A stretch of 64,000 bases of DNA from Chlorobaculum parvum NCIB 8327 (GCF_000020505.1 NC_011027.1:158501-222500); one strand, 5' to 3'. Counted from the first letter of the stretch, positions 1-9,423 are shown. Notes: generated by a model from the sequence alone, not told the origin. A program made the numbers and translations.

Positions 1-141
1 TCCTTCTCAATGCGTTTCTCAATCTCCGAAACGCACGGCAGGCCGCCTGCTGAACGGATCGTTTGCTCTGCGGGTTTATGGAGACAGCCCAAAATGTTTA
101 CATTCAGAAAACACCTCATTTTCATTCAAGGACCATCCGTT

Positions 142-387
142 ATGAAGCCGACCTACTACCTCATAGCCGCTGCGCTGTCGATCATCCTCTCGATTTACGT
201 GTTCATTTTCGGCACGGCGGCCAACAGCCAGCTCATGGCGATCTTTATCGGCCTCTGGGCGCCGACCATTATCTGTCTCGGCATTTTCAATATTCTCATG
301 AACATCCACGACGAGATGTGCTGCGCCCACAAGCGCATCGAGGGTCGGCAGACCGGCAATGACGACGGCAATTGCTGTAGCCGCTGA
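142..387 (+). CDS. Small two-TM membrane protein, unknown function
   Basis: An 81-residue protein. I chose the ATG at 142 because AAGGA lies about 9 nt upstream and the residues before it in the longer open frame do not look like protein. Two hydrophobic segments at about residues 4-22 and 30-52 predict an inner-membrane hairpin, followed by a short charged tail with three or four cysteines (CC pair near residue 60). It lies 13 nt upstream of the fluoride channel gene and is probably cotranscribed. I do not recognise a named family; a link to ion homeostasis is only inferred from the neighbours. Confidence 0.6.
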   Translation: MKPTYYLIAAALSIILSIYVFIFGTAANSQLMAIFIGLWAPTIICLGIFNILMNIHDEMCCAHKRIEGRQTGNDDGNCCSR

Positions 388-400
388 TGGAGCCGGAGCG

Positions 401-775
401 ATGAAAAATGTCTTGCTGGTTGGTGCGGGAGGATTTGCCGGGTCGGTGGCGCGCTACCTCGTGGCGCTCGCCGTGCCGTTTTCGGGTACGGGATTTCCCT
501 TTGCAACCTTTGCGGTCAATCTGCTCGGTTCGTTCCTGATCGGCTTCATCAGCGAACTGGCGCTTTCGACCACGCTGCTCTCGCCCGAAGCCCGCCTGCT
601 TCTGACGACCGGCTTCTGCGGGGGCTTCACCACCTTTTCGACCGCCATGTACGAAACCGGCGGCCTCATGCGCGACGGCGAGGCGCTTTACGCCAGCCTG
701 TACGTTGCGGGTAGTCTCGTCGGTGGCCTTGCCTGTCTTTTTTCCGGAACCCTTCTTGCAAAACTCTGGCAATGA
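401..775 (+). CDS. crcB: Fluoride ion channel FluC/CrcB
   Basis: A 124-residue protein of the usual CrcB/Fluc length with four predicted membrane segments. The family signatures are visible: GGFAGSVARY near the N-terminus, NLLGS in the second helix (pore asparagine), and GFCGGFTTFST in the third, which holds the Na+-binding break and pore-lining polar residues. Known members form dual-topology dimers that export fluoride. The start is ATG 401, with GGAG just upstream; an earlier in-frame ATG at 359 would overlap the preceding gene. Its stop overlaps the next gene (ATGATGA), so the two are translationally coupled. I saw no convincing fluoride riboswitch. Confidence 0.9.
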   Translation: MKNVLLVGAGGFAGSVARYLVALAVPFSGTGFPFATFAVNLLGSFLIGFISELALSTTLLSPEARLLLTTGFCGGFTTFSTAMYETGGLMRDGEALYASLYVAGSLVGGLACLFSGTLLAKLWQ

Positions 776-1107
776 TGAACTTCATCGAATCGGAACTTCT
801 GCGGATCTTCGTCGGTGAGCAGGAAAAGCTGCACCACCGCCCGCTCTACGAACTCCTCGTCAGCGAAGCCCTCGAACGCGGCATGGCCGGCGCAACGGTT
901 TTCCGCGGCCTCCTCTCCTTCGGCTTGCGCCACAAAGTGCACACCTCAAAGATTTTCGAACTCGCCGGAGAGCTGCCGATGGTGATCGAAATCGTGGACA
1001 TCACCGAAAAGATCGAAGAATTCCTGCCGGTAGTGGAGACCCTACTGAAAGAGTCCGGAGCGCAAGCGCTGGTGACGCGGGAAGCGGTGCGGCAGTGGAC
1101 GACGTAG
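772..1107 (+). CDS. DUF190 family PII-like protein
   Basis: A 111-residue cytosolic protein. The pattern LRIFVGEQEKLHHRPLYELLVSEALERGMAGATVFRGLLSFG is the hallmark of DUF190, a PII-like alpha/beta fold that often sits next to crcB. Overlap with crcB by 4 nt supports coupled translation; ATG 775 is an alternative start that loses one residue. The biochemical role is not established in the family as far as I know; a regulatory or nucleotide-sensing job for the channel is plausible but inferred. Confidence 0.85.
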   Translation: MMNFIESELLRIFVGEQEKLHHRPLYELLVSEALERGMAGATVFRGLLSFGLRHKVHTSKIFELAGELPMVIEIVDITEKIEEFLPVVETLLKESGAQALVTREAVRQWTT

Positions 1108-1293
1108 GATTAGAGAAAAGAATTGAAAATCAGCAAGAATACCAAGTCAAAAAGCTGAACTAATTAAAGGTCTTTCTGGTTTTTTCATAAGATTTAAGTA
1201 AATTCACTTCTTCAATTAGACGCATCTCAAGCAAATATCCTGTTTAGTGTTTTTTTGTGCACTAAAACGAACCAATTGTTAGAGGAGGAAACT

Positions 1294-1506
1294 ATGAGTG
1301 CTGATATTACCTCTCGGTTCATGGAGAATGGCGTACTCATTCCAGACACTCTTGTGTTCAATTTTTCGGTACCAAAGTCAGAGCCAAATCTTAAGAGCTC
1401 CACCCACTTTCCGGACTTATCCTCCCAAAAATGCGCAGATTGTTATGAGCAACAATGTCAGCCATCAATTCCCGCGAACGTCGATTACCCCCACCCAATC
1501 GCCTAA
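1294..1506 (+). CDS. Small protein of unknown function overlapping the protease-like gene
   Basis: A 70-residue frame beginning at ATG 1294, with a strong AGGAGG at 1283-1288, 5 nt upstream. That is the best ribosome-binding site in this AT-rich patch. It contains a CxxC-like pair (CADC) and no membrane segment. Its last 62 nt overlap the protease-like gene in another frame. It may be a true small gene (an overlapping partner), or it may be the original N-terminus of the protease-like protein separated by a frameshift. I cannot tell which from one sequence. Confidence 0.45.
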   Translation: MSADITSRFMENGVLIPDTLVFNFSVPKSEPNLKSSTHFPDLSSQKCADCYEQQCQPSIPANVDYPHPIA

Positions 1507-2263
1507 ATATTGGGCGAAGGAAAAGGATCGGTATATAAGGCAGTTGCTCATTTCGGATATCCAAGAGCTAACAAATAGACCTCTAATAGTTTATTTTGCA
1601 CAGTTAGATCAACAAATCAACTTTACAGACCCTGATGATTTGTCGGAAATCATATCCGGCATTGGTGCTGAGGAAGTTGATTTGTTGATTCAAACCCCAG
1701 GAGGGGTTGTTGATGCAACTGAAAAGCTCATTGGAATCTTGCGTCATAAGTTTAAGAAATGGCGAGTAATTGTTCCAAGTTGGGCAAAATCAGCGGGGAC
1801 TGTGATTGCATTATCTGCCGAAAAAATAGTCATGGGTATTAACTCAGAGCTAGGCCCTATTGATCCTCAATGGCAACAACAAGGGGGGCTTTCAATCCCT
1901 TGTGAAATAATTAGTCAAGATCCTTCTCAACCCCATCACCTTAAAAAACTTGCTGAAATGGCAGTCAACAGAATGCGATCTTTAGCCAAGTTATTACTGA
2001 AAAATGGGATGATGCAGGATAAGTCAGATGAAGAGATTGAAGCTGTCTTAAAAAAACTATCAAATCCATCTTCATATAATTCTCACGCAGCTGTAATAGA
2101 TTACCATGAAGCTATAGATATTGGGCTTTCTGCTGAATACTTGAAACATGATGATGATCTCTGGAAAAAGCTTTGGCTTCTTTATTGCCTTTATGATTAT
2201 GATACTAAGTCTAAAGGATTAGGGCGGCTGATTGAGGGAGAGGTATTAAGTATTTCTAGATAA
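1445..2263 (+). CDS. SDH/SppA-like serine protease with ClpP fold
   Basis: A 272-residue protein in an AT-rich stretch unlike the flanking GC-rich genes. It starts with the SPKYWAKEKDRYIRQ region typical of SDH-type (serine dehydrogenase proteinase) SppA/ClpP-fold proteins. The expected core follows: QTPGGVV (oxyanion loop), SWAKSAGT with the likely nucleophile Ser, and GINSELGPIDPQ. No signal peptide or membrane segment is seen. The open frame extends back to GTG 1298, which would share the AGGAGG at 1283-1288, but that extension is not protein-like, so I prefer ATG 1445, where no good Shine-Dalgarno is visible. Base composition suggests transfer. Confidence 0.7.
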   Translation: MSNNVSHQFPRTSITPTQSPKYWAKEKDRYIRQLLISDIQELTNRPLIVYFAQLDQQINFTDPDDLSEIISGIGAEEVDLLIQTPGGVVDATEKLIGILRHKFKKWRVIVPSWAKSAGTVIALSAEKIVMGINSELGPIDPQWQQQGGLSIPCEIISQDPSQPHHLKKLAEMAVNRMRSLAKLLLKNGMMQDKSDEEIEAVLKKLSNPSSYNSHAAVIDYHEAIDIGLSAEYLKHDDDLWKKLWLLYCLYDYDTKSKGLGRLIEGEVLSISR

Positions 2264-2297
2264 ACAGAAATCTTATTCTAAGAAAGAGAATTAAAAC

Positions 2298-2331
2298 AAA
2301 AAAGGGCCGCCTTTTCGGGCAGCCCTTTTTT
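2298..2331. terminator. Rho-independent terminator, left copy
   Basis: AAAAGGGC pairs with GCCCTTTT across a short GC-rich loop, with an A-run on one side and a T-run on the other, so it can act in both directions. It would stop transcription from the protease-like gene on the plus strand. It is a copy of the terminator beyond hemL at 4188. Confidence 0.8.
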
Positions 2332-2355
2332 CGTCTCTGTGCGTCCTCTTGCAGC

Positions 2356-2499
2356 TTATTTGGTAGCGGCGATGAGGGCGTTGTAGTTTGCCTTGACCGT
2401 CTTCTCCAGATCTTCGTCGGTGTGGACGAAGCTGGTGAACATGGCCTCGAACTGCGACGGGGCGAGGTAGATGCCCTGGTCGAGCATGGAGTGGAAGTA
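2356..2499 (-). pseudogene. hemL 3' fragment (last 47 codons)
   Basis: Read on the minus strand this encodes the final 47 residues of glutamate-1-semialdehyde aminomutase and its stop codon, nearly identical to the end of the intact gene at 4246-4389. The homology stops abruptly after base 2499, where the HipB-type operator region begins. There is no start codon or upstream part, so it is a remnant or a duplicated integration end, not a functional gene. Confidence 0.9.
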
Positions 2500-2507
2500 T
2501 CCCTGAA

Positions 2508-2627
2508 CGGGTATAATTCTGTTTTTATTGAAGCAATTATATTAGATCGGGTATAAATCCATCAAAACCTCTTGCATTTATACCCGTAATGGTATAGCTT
2601 CCTTCTAAGTTATATCAACTATACCCG
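2508..2627. promoter_or_regulatory. Four-site operator array upstream of hipBST
   Basis: The octamer CGGGTATA occurs at 2508-2515 and 2548-2555, and its reverse complement TATACCCG at 2579-2586 and 2620-2627. The spacing is regular: 40 bp start to start in the first pair and 41 bp in the second. HipB proteins are known to bind inverted repeats in front of their own operon, so this array is the likely autoregulatory operator of the module. The inner pair forms an inverted repeat around a probable promoter. Confidence 0.8.
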
Positions 2628-2645
2628 ATCAGTGTCTCGAGGCTT

Positions 2646-2852
2646 ATGAATGCTTTATCTGAATTTGTTCGTAATCGGCGCAAGTCTTTGGGCTTGACCC
2701 AGCCTGAGCTGGCGGAGAAGGCTGGCACGGGGCTGCGGTTTATCCGTGATCTCGAACAGGGGAAAAAGACGTTGCGGATGGACAAGGTGAACCAGGTGCT
2801 CGCCCTGTTCGGTTACGAGCTTGGCCCTGTTCGGCAGGAGTGGGAGGAGTAA
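2646..2852 (+). CDS. hipB: HipB-like antitoxin, XRE-family DNA-binding protein
   Basis: A 68-residue helix-turn-helix protein: LSEFVRNRRKSLGLTQPELAEKAGTGLRFIRDLEQGKKTLRMDKVNQVLALFG is a classic XRE/HipB core with recognition helix near residues 28-38. The HipB family binds operator DNA as a dimer and holds the toxin complex. It is first in a three-gene operon, 3 nt before the next gene, and sits just after a four-site operator array. The long C-terminal tail of E. coli K-12 HipB is absent, as is usual for many homologues. Confidence 0.87.
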   Translation: MNALSEFVRNRRKSLGLTQPELAEKAGTGLRFIRDLEQGKKTLRMDKVNQVLALFGYELGPVRQEWEE

Positions 2853-2855
2853 GCC

Positions 2856-3179
2856 ATGCGGAAAGCCGAGGTGAAATATCTTGACCGAACAGCGGGCTGG
2901 CTTGTGCAGGATGAGGAGGGCTATCATTTCCTGTACGATCAGGCGTACCTCGAATCGGAAAATCCCAAGCCGGTCAGTTTGACGCTGCCGTTGCAGGCTG
3001 CTGCGTATTCGAGCAAAACCATGTTTCCGTTTTTTGACGGCCTGATTCCCGAAGGCTGGCTGCTCGATGTTGCCGAACGGAATTGGAAAATCAATCCGCG
3101 AGATCGCATGGGGCTTTTGATGAACTGCTGCGCGGATTGCATCGGGGCGGTCAACGTGCATCCTGTTCTTTCGGAGTAG
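2856..3179 (+). CDS. hipS: HipS-like protein (stand-alone HipA N-terminal subdomain 1)
   Basis: A 107-residue protein matching only the N-terminal subdomain of HipA: KAEVKYLDRTAGWLVQDEEGYHFLYD, then SLTLPLQ, and FPFFDGLIPEGWLLD, which is the HipA N1 signature. In the tripartite HipBST systems described in enteropathogenic E. coli this separate piece is the antitoxin (HipS) that neutralises HipT, whereas HipB mainly represses. Gene order and 3-nt spacing on both sides match that arrangement. I assign the antitoxin role from the family; nothing in the sequence proves it. Confidence 0.82.
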   Translation: MRKAEVKYLDRTAGWLVQDEEGYHFLYDQAYLESENPKPVSLTLPLQAAAYSSKTMFPFFDGLIPEGWLLDVAERNWKINPRDRMGLLMNCCADCIGAVNVHPVLSE

Positions 3180-3182
3180 CTT

Positions 3183-4139
3183 ATGGAACGGCGATGTCTC
3201 TATTGCTATGAACCGCTGGAATCCGGTGAGACGGATTTTCATCCGAAATGCAGTCGGAAAATGTTCGGAACGGCCACTCCGCCGCTGTTGCCTTACGACG
3301 AAAACCAGCTCGATGAGCTTGCGTTGGAGGTCGTTCGGAGCCATACCGCAATTACCGGCGTACAGCCCAAACTTTCGCTGCACCTGGCGTCCAACGGAAA
3401 AACCCGCTCGCCTCAACGCTTCACCATCGTCGGCTTGTGGGGCGGCTATATCCTCAAGCCGCCATCACCGCGCTTCCCGCAATTGCCGGAAATCGAGGAT
3501 TTGACGATGCACATGGCCGAGGAGTTGCGGATTGCAACCGTTCCGCACAGCCTGATTCGCATGAAATCGGGAACGCTGGCCTACCTGACTCGCCGCATCG
3601 ATCGTACGAAGAAGGGAAAGCTGCACATGGAGGATATGTGCCAGATTACCGGACGTCTCACGGAAAACAAATACGACGGTTCGTATGAGCAGATCGCAAA
3701 AGCGATCCGCCGTTTTTCGGTCAATCCGGGTTTCGATGTCATCAACTTTTTCGAGATGGTGCTGTTTTGCTTTCTGACCGGTAATGCCGATATGCACCTG
3801 AAAAATTTTTCCTTGATCGATATTCCCGAAAAAGAGGGCGTGAACCTTGCCCCGGCTTATGACCTCGTCTCCACCGCGCTCGTGATGCCATCCGACGATG
3901 AAGAGCTTGCCCTGACGCTCAACGGCAAGAAAAAACGGCTGATGCTCACGGATTTTCAAGCAGCGTTGAAAACATTGTCGGTTGACGAGGTGGTGCAGGA
4001 TCGAGTGTTCCGGAAATTCAGCAAGGCTCGTCCAGCTCTGGAAAACCTGATTGACAAGAGTTTCCTTGACCCGGAACTCAAGCTGGCCTACAAAGAGCTT
4101 GTCATAAAGAAATATCGGCAGATTGGGCTGGCTTCATAA
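3183..4139 (+). CDS. hipT: HipT-like serine/threonine kinase toxin
   Basis: A 318-residue HipA-family kinase that lacks the N1 subdomain, which is supplied by the preceding gene. Visible parts: a Cys-rich N-terminus (C5, C8, H20, C23) that could bind zinc; Gly-rich loop region HTAITGVQPK at 54-63; ATP lysine in YILKP (K92); catalytic NADMHLKN at 201-208 with Asp203; and the metal-binding Asp227 in AYDLVS. HipA and HipT phosphorylate aminoacyl-tRNA synthetases; the target here is unknown. The loop has Ala/Thr where studied HipT proteins have autophosphorylated serines, so autoregulation may differ. Confidence 0.85.
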   Translation: MERRCLYCYEPLESGETDFHPKCSRKMFGTATPPLLPYDENQLDELALEVVRSHTAITGVQPKLSLHLASNGKTRSPQRFTIVGLWGGYILKPPSPRFPQLPEIEDLTMHMAEELRIATVPHSLIRMKSGTLAYLTRRIDRTKKGKLHMEDMCQITGRLTENKYDGSYEQIAKAIRRFSVNPGFDVINFFEMVLFCFLTGNADMHLKNFSLIDIPEKEGVNLAPAYDLVSTALVMPSDDEELALTLNGKKKRLMLTDFQAALKTLSVDEVVQDRVFRKFSKARPALENLIDKSFLDPELKLAYKELVIKKYRQIGLAS

Positions 4140-4187
4140 CTGCGTTCGCTTGCACATTCAACCCAATCCCCAAAATCATCCACAAAC

Positions 4188-4221
4188 AAAAAAGGGCCGC
4201 CTTTTCGGGCAGCCCTTTTTG
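4188..4221. terminator. Bidirectional terminator between hipT and hemL
   Basis: AAAAGGGC and GCCCTTTTT form a stem around a GC-rich loop, with A and T runs on the two sides. It lies between the convergent hipT and hemL genes and can serve both. Confidence 0.85.
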
Positions 4222-4245
4222 CGTTTCTGTGCGTCCTCTTGCTGC

Positions 4246-5541
<1,296 letters not shown>

Positions 5542-5622
5542 GTCGAATCGTTCGGTTTGAATTTGTCGAGGAGTGATTTAATGAATAACTGGTCAAGATA
5601 GAAAATAGTCCCGAAGATTGAA

Positions 5623-5643
5623 AACCCGTTAACCTAACGGGTT
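5623..5643 (-). terminator. Hairpin terminator of recO
   Basis: AACCCGTTA and TAACGGGTT form a perfect 9-bp stem with a 3-nt loop. On the minus strand it lies 3 nt beyond the recO stop codon and is followed by TTTTCAATCT. Confidence 0.7.
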
Positions 5644-5646
5644 GGC

Positions 5647-6429
5647 TCAGGCGGAGATCAGCCGTGAGACGATGTCGAGGTGCTTGCGGTGAGGCATCCG
5701 GCCAAGGTGGCAGGCGCAGTACTCCTGCAGAAGTGCCGTGACCGCTGAGACCTCCTCGGGCGAGGCTTCCGGGCACGCCGCCTGGCTGCCGGTTGCCGCA
5801 AGGGCACGGATGAAGAGATAGTGGCTCACCGGTACGCGCTGGATCGTCGCGCCCATCGGTACGGCGCTGCCCGGCAGGGCGAAGCCACCGGGGTCGTGCA
5901 CAAAGAGCAGCTCGTCGAGCTGCATCTCTTCGATGCTGCCCAGTAGGTCGTAGTTGCTGAACACGCACCGTTTCAGCGCCGGGGTGAAACCGAGCACGCT
6001 GACGAGACGCAACAGGAAGCCGGCGAGAATCGGCTGGAAGTCCCGCTCGGTGTCGCAAAGCCGTTCGATGGTGGCGGCAACAAGCGTGAAGAGCGGCACG
6101 TTTTTCTCTTCGGGGCCGGAAGCGTAGCGGACGAGGTCGAGCACCCGGTAGAGCACGCTGAAGCGTTCGAGGTCGGGCGTTTCGGAGAGGGGGCTTTTCA
6201 CCAGGCTGGCGTCACTGGCAAGCTGAAGGTCGCGGTTGCCTTTTTTATAGAGTACCGCATCGATGAGGTTGCCTGGCGAAAACAGCATTCCGGTTTTGCT
6301 CTTCGCGCTTCGGCCGCCTTTCAGGATCACCGACACCTGGCCGTACTCCCTTGTCAGGAGCAGGCATATCTTGGACTGGTCGCGATACTTGATGTCGCGG
6401 AGTACGACCGCCCGCGTTTTTACGATCAC
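5647..6429 (-). CDS. recO: DNA repair protein RecO
   Basis: A 260-residue protein with the RecO N-terminal OB fold (IVKTRAVVLRDIKYRDQSKICLLLTREYGQVSVILKGGR) and a helical C-terminal domain. RecO works with RecF and RecR to load RecA on SSB-coated single-stranded DNA. Length and start (ATG 6429) fit the family. The cysteine cluster near the C-terminal domain is only partly kept. It is transcribed toward hemL but has its own terminator, and is divergent from the zinc-ribbon gene. Confidence 0.92.
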   Translation of the reverse strand: MIVKTRAVVLRDIKYRDQSKICLLLTREYGQVSVILKGGRSAKSKTGMLFSPGNLIDAVLYKKGNRDLQLASDASLVKSPLSETPDLERFSVLYRVLDLVRYASGPEEKNVPLFTLVAATIERLCDTERDFQPILAGFLLRLVSVLGFTPALKRCVFSNYDLLGSIEEMQLDELLFVHDPGGFALPGSAVPMGATIQRVPVSHYLFIRALAATGSQAACPEASPEEVSAVTALLQEYCACHLGRMPHRKHLDIVSRLISA

Positions 6430-6552
6430 CGGTGAAACTTTTTTTTGAATTTAAATATAGTTATATATGCAATCCAATTTTCCGGGTTTTTGCAACCCGA
6501 GCAGAACAGATCAACATATCCAGAATAGACGTTAGAACGGAGGAAAAGAGAT

Positions 6553-6810
6553 ATGCCAACTTACCATTACCGTTGCAGCAAGTGTGGTCATGAAGAGGAT
6601 ATTTTTCAGCGCATGACCGAAGACGCCCTGACCAAATGCTCCAAATGCGGAGAGGAGAGCTACGAGCGCGTCATCAGTGCTGGCGGCGGTTTTGTGCTCA
6701 AAGGTTCGGGCTTCTACAGCACCGACTACTGCGGCAGCAAATCGTCATCGTCCAAAGGCTCCGCACCAAGCGGCGGTTGCTCGACCGGCTCCTGCCCCTT
6801 TGCGCAGTAA
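6553..6810 (+). CDS. FmdB-family zinc-ribbon protein
   Basis: An 85-residue protein starting [16 protein letters not shown], the standard FmdB/CxxC regulatory-protein opening. Two CxxC pairs (CSKC twice) form one zinc ribbon; the tail is rich in Ser, Gly and Cys. AACGGAGG sits at the right distance from ATG 6553. The family is widespread and named as putative regulators, but its function is not well defined. The gene is monocistronic, with a terminator 30 nt downstream. Confidence 0.88.
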   Translation: MPTYHYRCSKCGHEEDIFQRMTEDALTKCSKCGEESYERVISAGGGFVLKGSGFYSTDYCGSKSSSSKGSAPSGGCSTGSCPFAQ

Positions 6811-6838
6811 GCGACAGAGTCCACAAAAGCAGCAGATC

Positions 6839-6867
6839 AAAAGCCTCCCTAACCGGGAGGCTTTTTT
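6839..6867 (+). terminator. Rho-independent terminator after the FmdB gene
   Basis: AAAAGCCTCCC and GGGAGGCTTTTTT form an 11-bp stem with a 5-nt loop and T-run. Confidence 0.9.
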
Positions 6868-7108
6868 GTCTCATCAAGCCGTAACGTATAATTTAAGACA
6901 TCCAGCTTGTCCTGAGGATTCTGTGAACGCCAAAAGATTCAGACCGCTTCAGCGTCCAACTTCTTGAGACCGTTCAGGTGCAGCCATCTGCGGGTTTTCA
7001 GATGGGAAAATCGTACATTGCAGGCTGGCGTTGCATTGCAACTTGTTGCCGGTTTGGTTTTATTTGTCCAACGAAAAATATGTTGCCATGATGAAGAGGG
7101 TACAAACG

Positions 7109-7636
7109 ATGCGGACGCTGCTGATTGCTTTGGCGGCGGTTATGATGATGTTCGGAACGGCTCGTGCCGGATGGGATCCGGCTGACGAGGCGAATGCCGA
7201 GCGGACAATCGGAAAGTTCAGGAAAGAGGATCCTTCTCTTGAGCGTTTCTTTTCAAGGGCTTACGGTTACGCGGTCTTTTCGGATATTTACAAGGGCGGC
7301 TTTATGGTGATCGGTGGAGGTCACGGTAAAGGTATCGTTTATGAGCACGGCGTGCCTATCGGCAGGTCAACGGTGACGCTGGTCAATGTTGGTCCGCAGC
7401 TTGGTGGACAGGCGTTTTCCGAGATCATTTTCTTCAAGGATCAGGCCGCACTTGCCAATTTTACGAAAGGCAATTTCGAGCTGAGCGCACAGGCTGGCGT
7501 GGTGCTTGTTCAGGCGGGCATGGCTACCAATACCGATTATTCGGATGGCGTTGCCGTGTTTGCGATGCCGAATGCCGGTATCATGGGTGAGGCGACCATT
7601 GGCGGCCAGAAGTTCAGCTTCAAGCCGGGACGGTAA
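7109..7636 (+). CDS. Secreted SYLF-domain (Ysc84-like) lipid-binding protein
   Basis: A 175-residue protein with a Sec signal peptide (MRTLLIALAAVMMMFGTARA, cleavage near residue 20) and a SYLF/Ysc84 domain: GYAVFSDIYKGGFMVIGGGHGKGIVY, GGQAFSEIIFF, and the ending AGIMGEATIGGQKFSFKP. The family binds phosphoinositides in eukaryotes; bacterial members are periplasmic or outer-membrane associated and poorly studied. I chose ATG 7109 because AAGAGGG lies 8 nt upstream; ATG 7088 or 7091 would add a few residues. The gene stands alone about 50 nt before gatB. Confidence 0.8.
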   Translation: MRTLLIALAAVMMMFGTARAGWDPADEANAERTIGKFRKEDPSLERFFSRAYGYAVFSDIYKGGFMVIGGGHGKGIVYEHGVPIGRSTVTLVNVGPQLGGQAFSEIIFFKDQAALANFTKGNFELSAQAGVVLVQAGMATNTDYSDGVAVFAMPNAGIMGEATIGGQKFSFKPGR

Positions 7637-7686
7637 GCTCCAGCTGGTTTCGATAAGGTTTTTTCACTTTTTCAGTTTCTGCTTCA

Positions 7687-9114
7687 ATGAACTATGAAAT
7701 TGTCGTGGGCCTTGAGGTCCACTGTCAGCTCAATACCGAAAGCAAGGCCTTTTGCGGCTGTTCAGCAACCTTCGGCAAGGCGGCCAACACCAACGTCTGC
7801 CCTGTCTGCCTTGCGTTGCCCGGCGCGCTGCCGGTGCTGAACGCCCGTGTGGTGGAGGACGCCGTGAAGCTCGGCCTCGCCACCAACTGCACCATTGCAC
7901 GCCACTCCATCATGGCGCGCAAGAACTACTTCTATCCCGACCTTCCGAAGGGCTACCAGATTTCGCAGTTCGAGGAGCCGATCTGCTCGGAGGGTATGAT
8001 TCACGTCGAACTCGAAGAGGGGCGCAAGGATGTTCGTCTCGTCCGAATTCACATCGAAGAGGATGCGGGCAAGTCGATTCACGACATCGGTGACGACACC
8101 TACATCGACGTGAACCGTTGCGGCGTGCCGCTGCTGGAGATCGTGAGCTACCCCGACATGCGCACGCCTAAAGAGGCCTCGGCCTATCTGCAGAAGCTGC
8201 GCCAGATCGTCAAGTACCTCGGCATCTCCGATGGCAACATGGAGGAGGGCAGCCTTCGTTGCGACGCCAACGTGTCGGTCAGGCCGGTGGGCGCGACCGA
8301 GTACGGCACCCGCACCGAGATCAAGAACATGAACTCGTTCCGCAACGTCGAGCGCGCCATCGAGTACGAGGCCAAGCGCCACATCGAGGTGATCGAGGGC
8401 GGTGGCGTGATCGTTCAGGAGACGCGCCTGTGGGACGCTGACAAGCTCGAAACCCGCTCGATGCGCGGCAAGGAGCATGCCCACGACTACCGCTATTTCC
8501 CCGATCCGGATCTCGTGCCGGTGCTGGTCGATGACGGCATGATGCACAGGATGCGCGAAGAGCTGCCGGAGTTTCCGGAAGATCGCGCGGCGCGTTTCGT
8601 TTCGGAGTTCGGCATTCCTGCGTATGACGCTGGCGTCATCACCGTGGAGCGCGAGCTGGCCGACTATTTCGAGGCGACCGTGAACGTTTCAGGCGACGCC
8701 AAAGCCTCGTCGAACTGGGTGATGGGCGAGGTGATGCGCACGCTGAAAGAGAAGTACCTCGATATTCATGAATTCGCCATTTTGCCGGAGCGGCTCGGCG
8801 GCCTGATCAAGCTCATCGGTGCGGGCGCGATCAGCAATACCATCGCCAAGCAGGTGTTCGAGATCATGCAGCAGGACGAAGCGACGGCGGAGGAGATCGT
8901 CAAGCGCGAAGGGCTGGCGCAGGTCTCCGATACGGGTGCGATCGAGGCGGCGATCAAGGAGATTCTCGACGCAAACCAGAAGCAGCTCGAACAGTACCGC
9001 AGCGGCAAGACGCAGCTGTTCGGCTTTTTTGTCGGTCAGTGCATGCAGAAGATGAAGGGGAAGGCCAACCCGAAGGTGGTCAACGAAATTCTCAAAAAGC
9101 TGCTGGACGCCTGA
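7687..9114 (+). CDS. gatB: Asp-tRNA(Asn)/Glu-tRNA(Gln) amidotransferase subunit B
   Basis: A 475-residue full-length GatB. It opens with [13 protein letters not shown] and shows the zinc-site cysteines (CGC at 28-30 region and CPVC), the [14 protein letters not shown] motif variant [29 protein letters not shown] and [10 protein letters not shown]. The C-terminal YqeY-like helical domain binds tRNA. GatB phosphorylates the mischarged tRNA before GatA-supplied ammonia completes amidation. gatA and gatC are not in the window. It converges on xseB with only 6 nt between. Confidence 0.97.
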
Positions 9115-9120
9115 GAATTC

Positions 9121-9423
9121 TCAGCTCTCCATGTCGAACAGGCCGGCCGCTTTCGGTGGCTCCGGTTTGGCAGGCTTCTCGGACTGAGCAGGCAGTGTGG
9201 CCTGAGCGGGCTTGTCAGGAGTGATTGTTTCGAGTTTCTTGCGGGTCTCCTGCAAGCGCTTGCGGCACTCTTCGGCAACCGAGCGGCCCTCCTCGTAAAG
9301 TTCGATGGAGTTCTCGAGCCCGGTGTCGGGATCTTCGATCTGGCCGGTAAGCTCTTCGAGACGCTGGATCAGCTCTTCGATGGTCGAAGTCTGATTCTTC
9401 TTGGTTTTACGTGCAGCAGGCAT
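9121..9423 (-). CDS. xseB: Exodeoxyribonuclease VII small subunit
   Basis: A 100-residue protein. Residues 14-65 have the XseB pattern TIEELIQRLEELTGQIEDPDTGLENSIELYEEG with a helical hairpin, and the Lys/Pro/Ala-rich tail is disordered. XseB decorates the XseA catalytic subunit of ExoVII, which degrades single-stranded DNA. xseA is not nearby. It lies tail to tail with gatB, and no separate terminator is visible between them. Confidence 0.9.
   Translation of the reverse strand: MPAARKTKKNQTSTIEELIQRLEELTGQIEDPDTGLENSIELYEEGRSVAEECRKRLQETRKKLETITPDKPAQATLPAQSEKPAKPEPPKAAGLFDMES

Larger units (their letters stand above)
2294..2499. repeat. 206-bp direct repeat, left copy (hemL 3' end plus terminator)
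   Basis: This stretch matches 4184-4389 without gaps, with only seven mismatches by my count; the last roughly 80 bases are identical. It carries the hemL terminator and the last 47 codons of hemL. Together the two copies bracket the hipBST module. Mismatches inside the coding part are mostly synonymous (one Val to Ile), which suggests that the copies diverged under selection in separate genomes rather than by recent tandem duplication. Confidence 0.93.

Noticed and set aside
1..141. Fluoride riboswitch before the FluC operon
   Set aside because: I could not find the conserved crcB-motif core in the leader; only ordinary sequence is visible.
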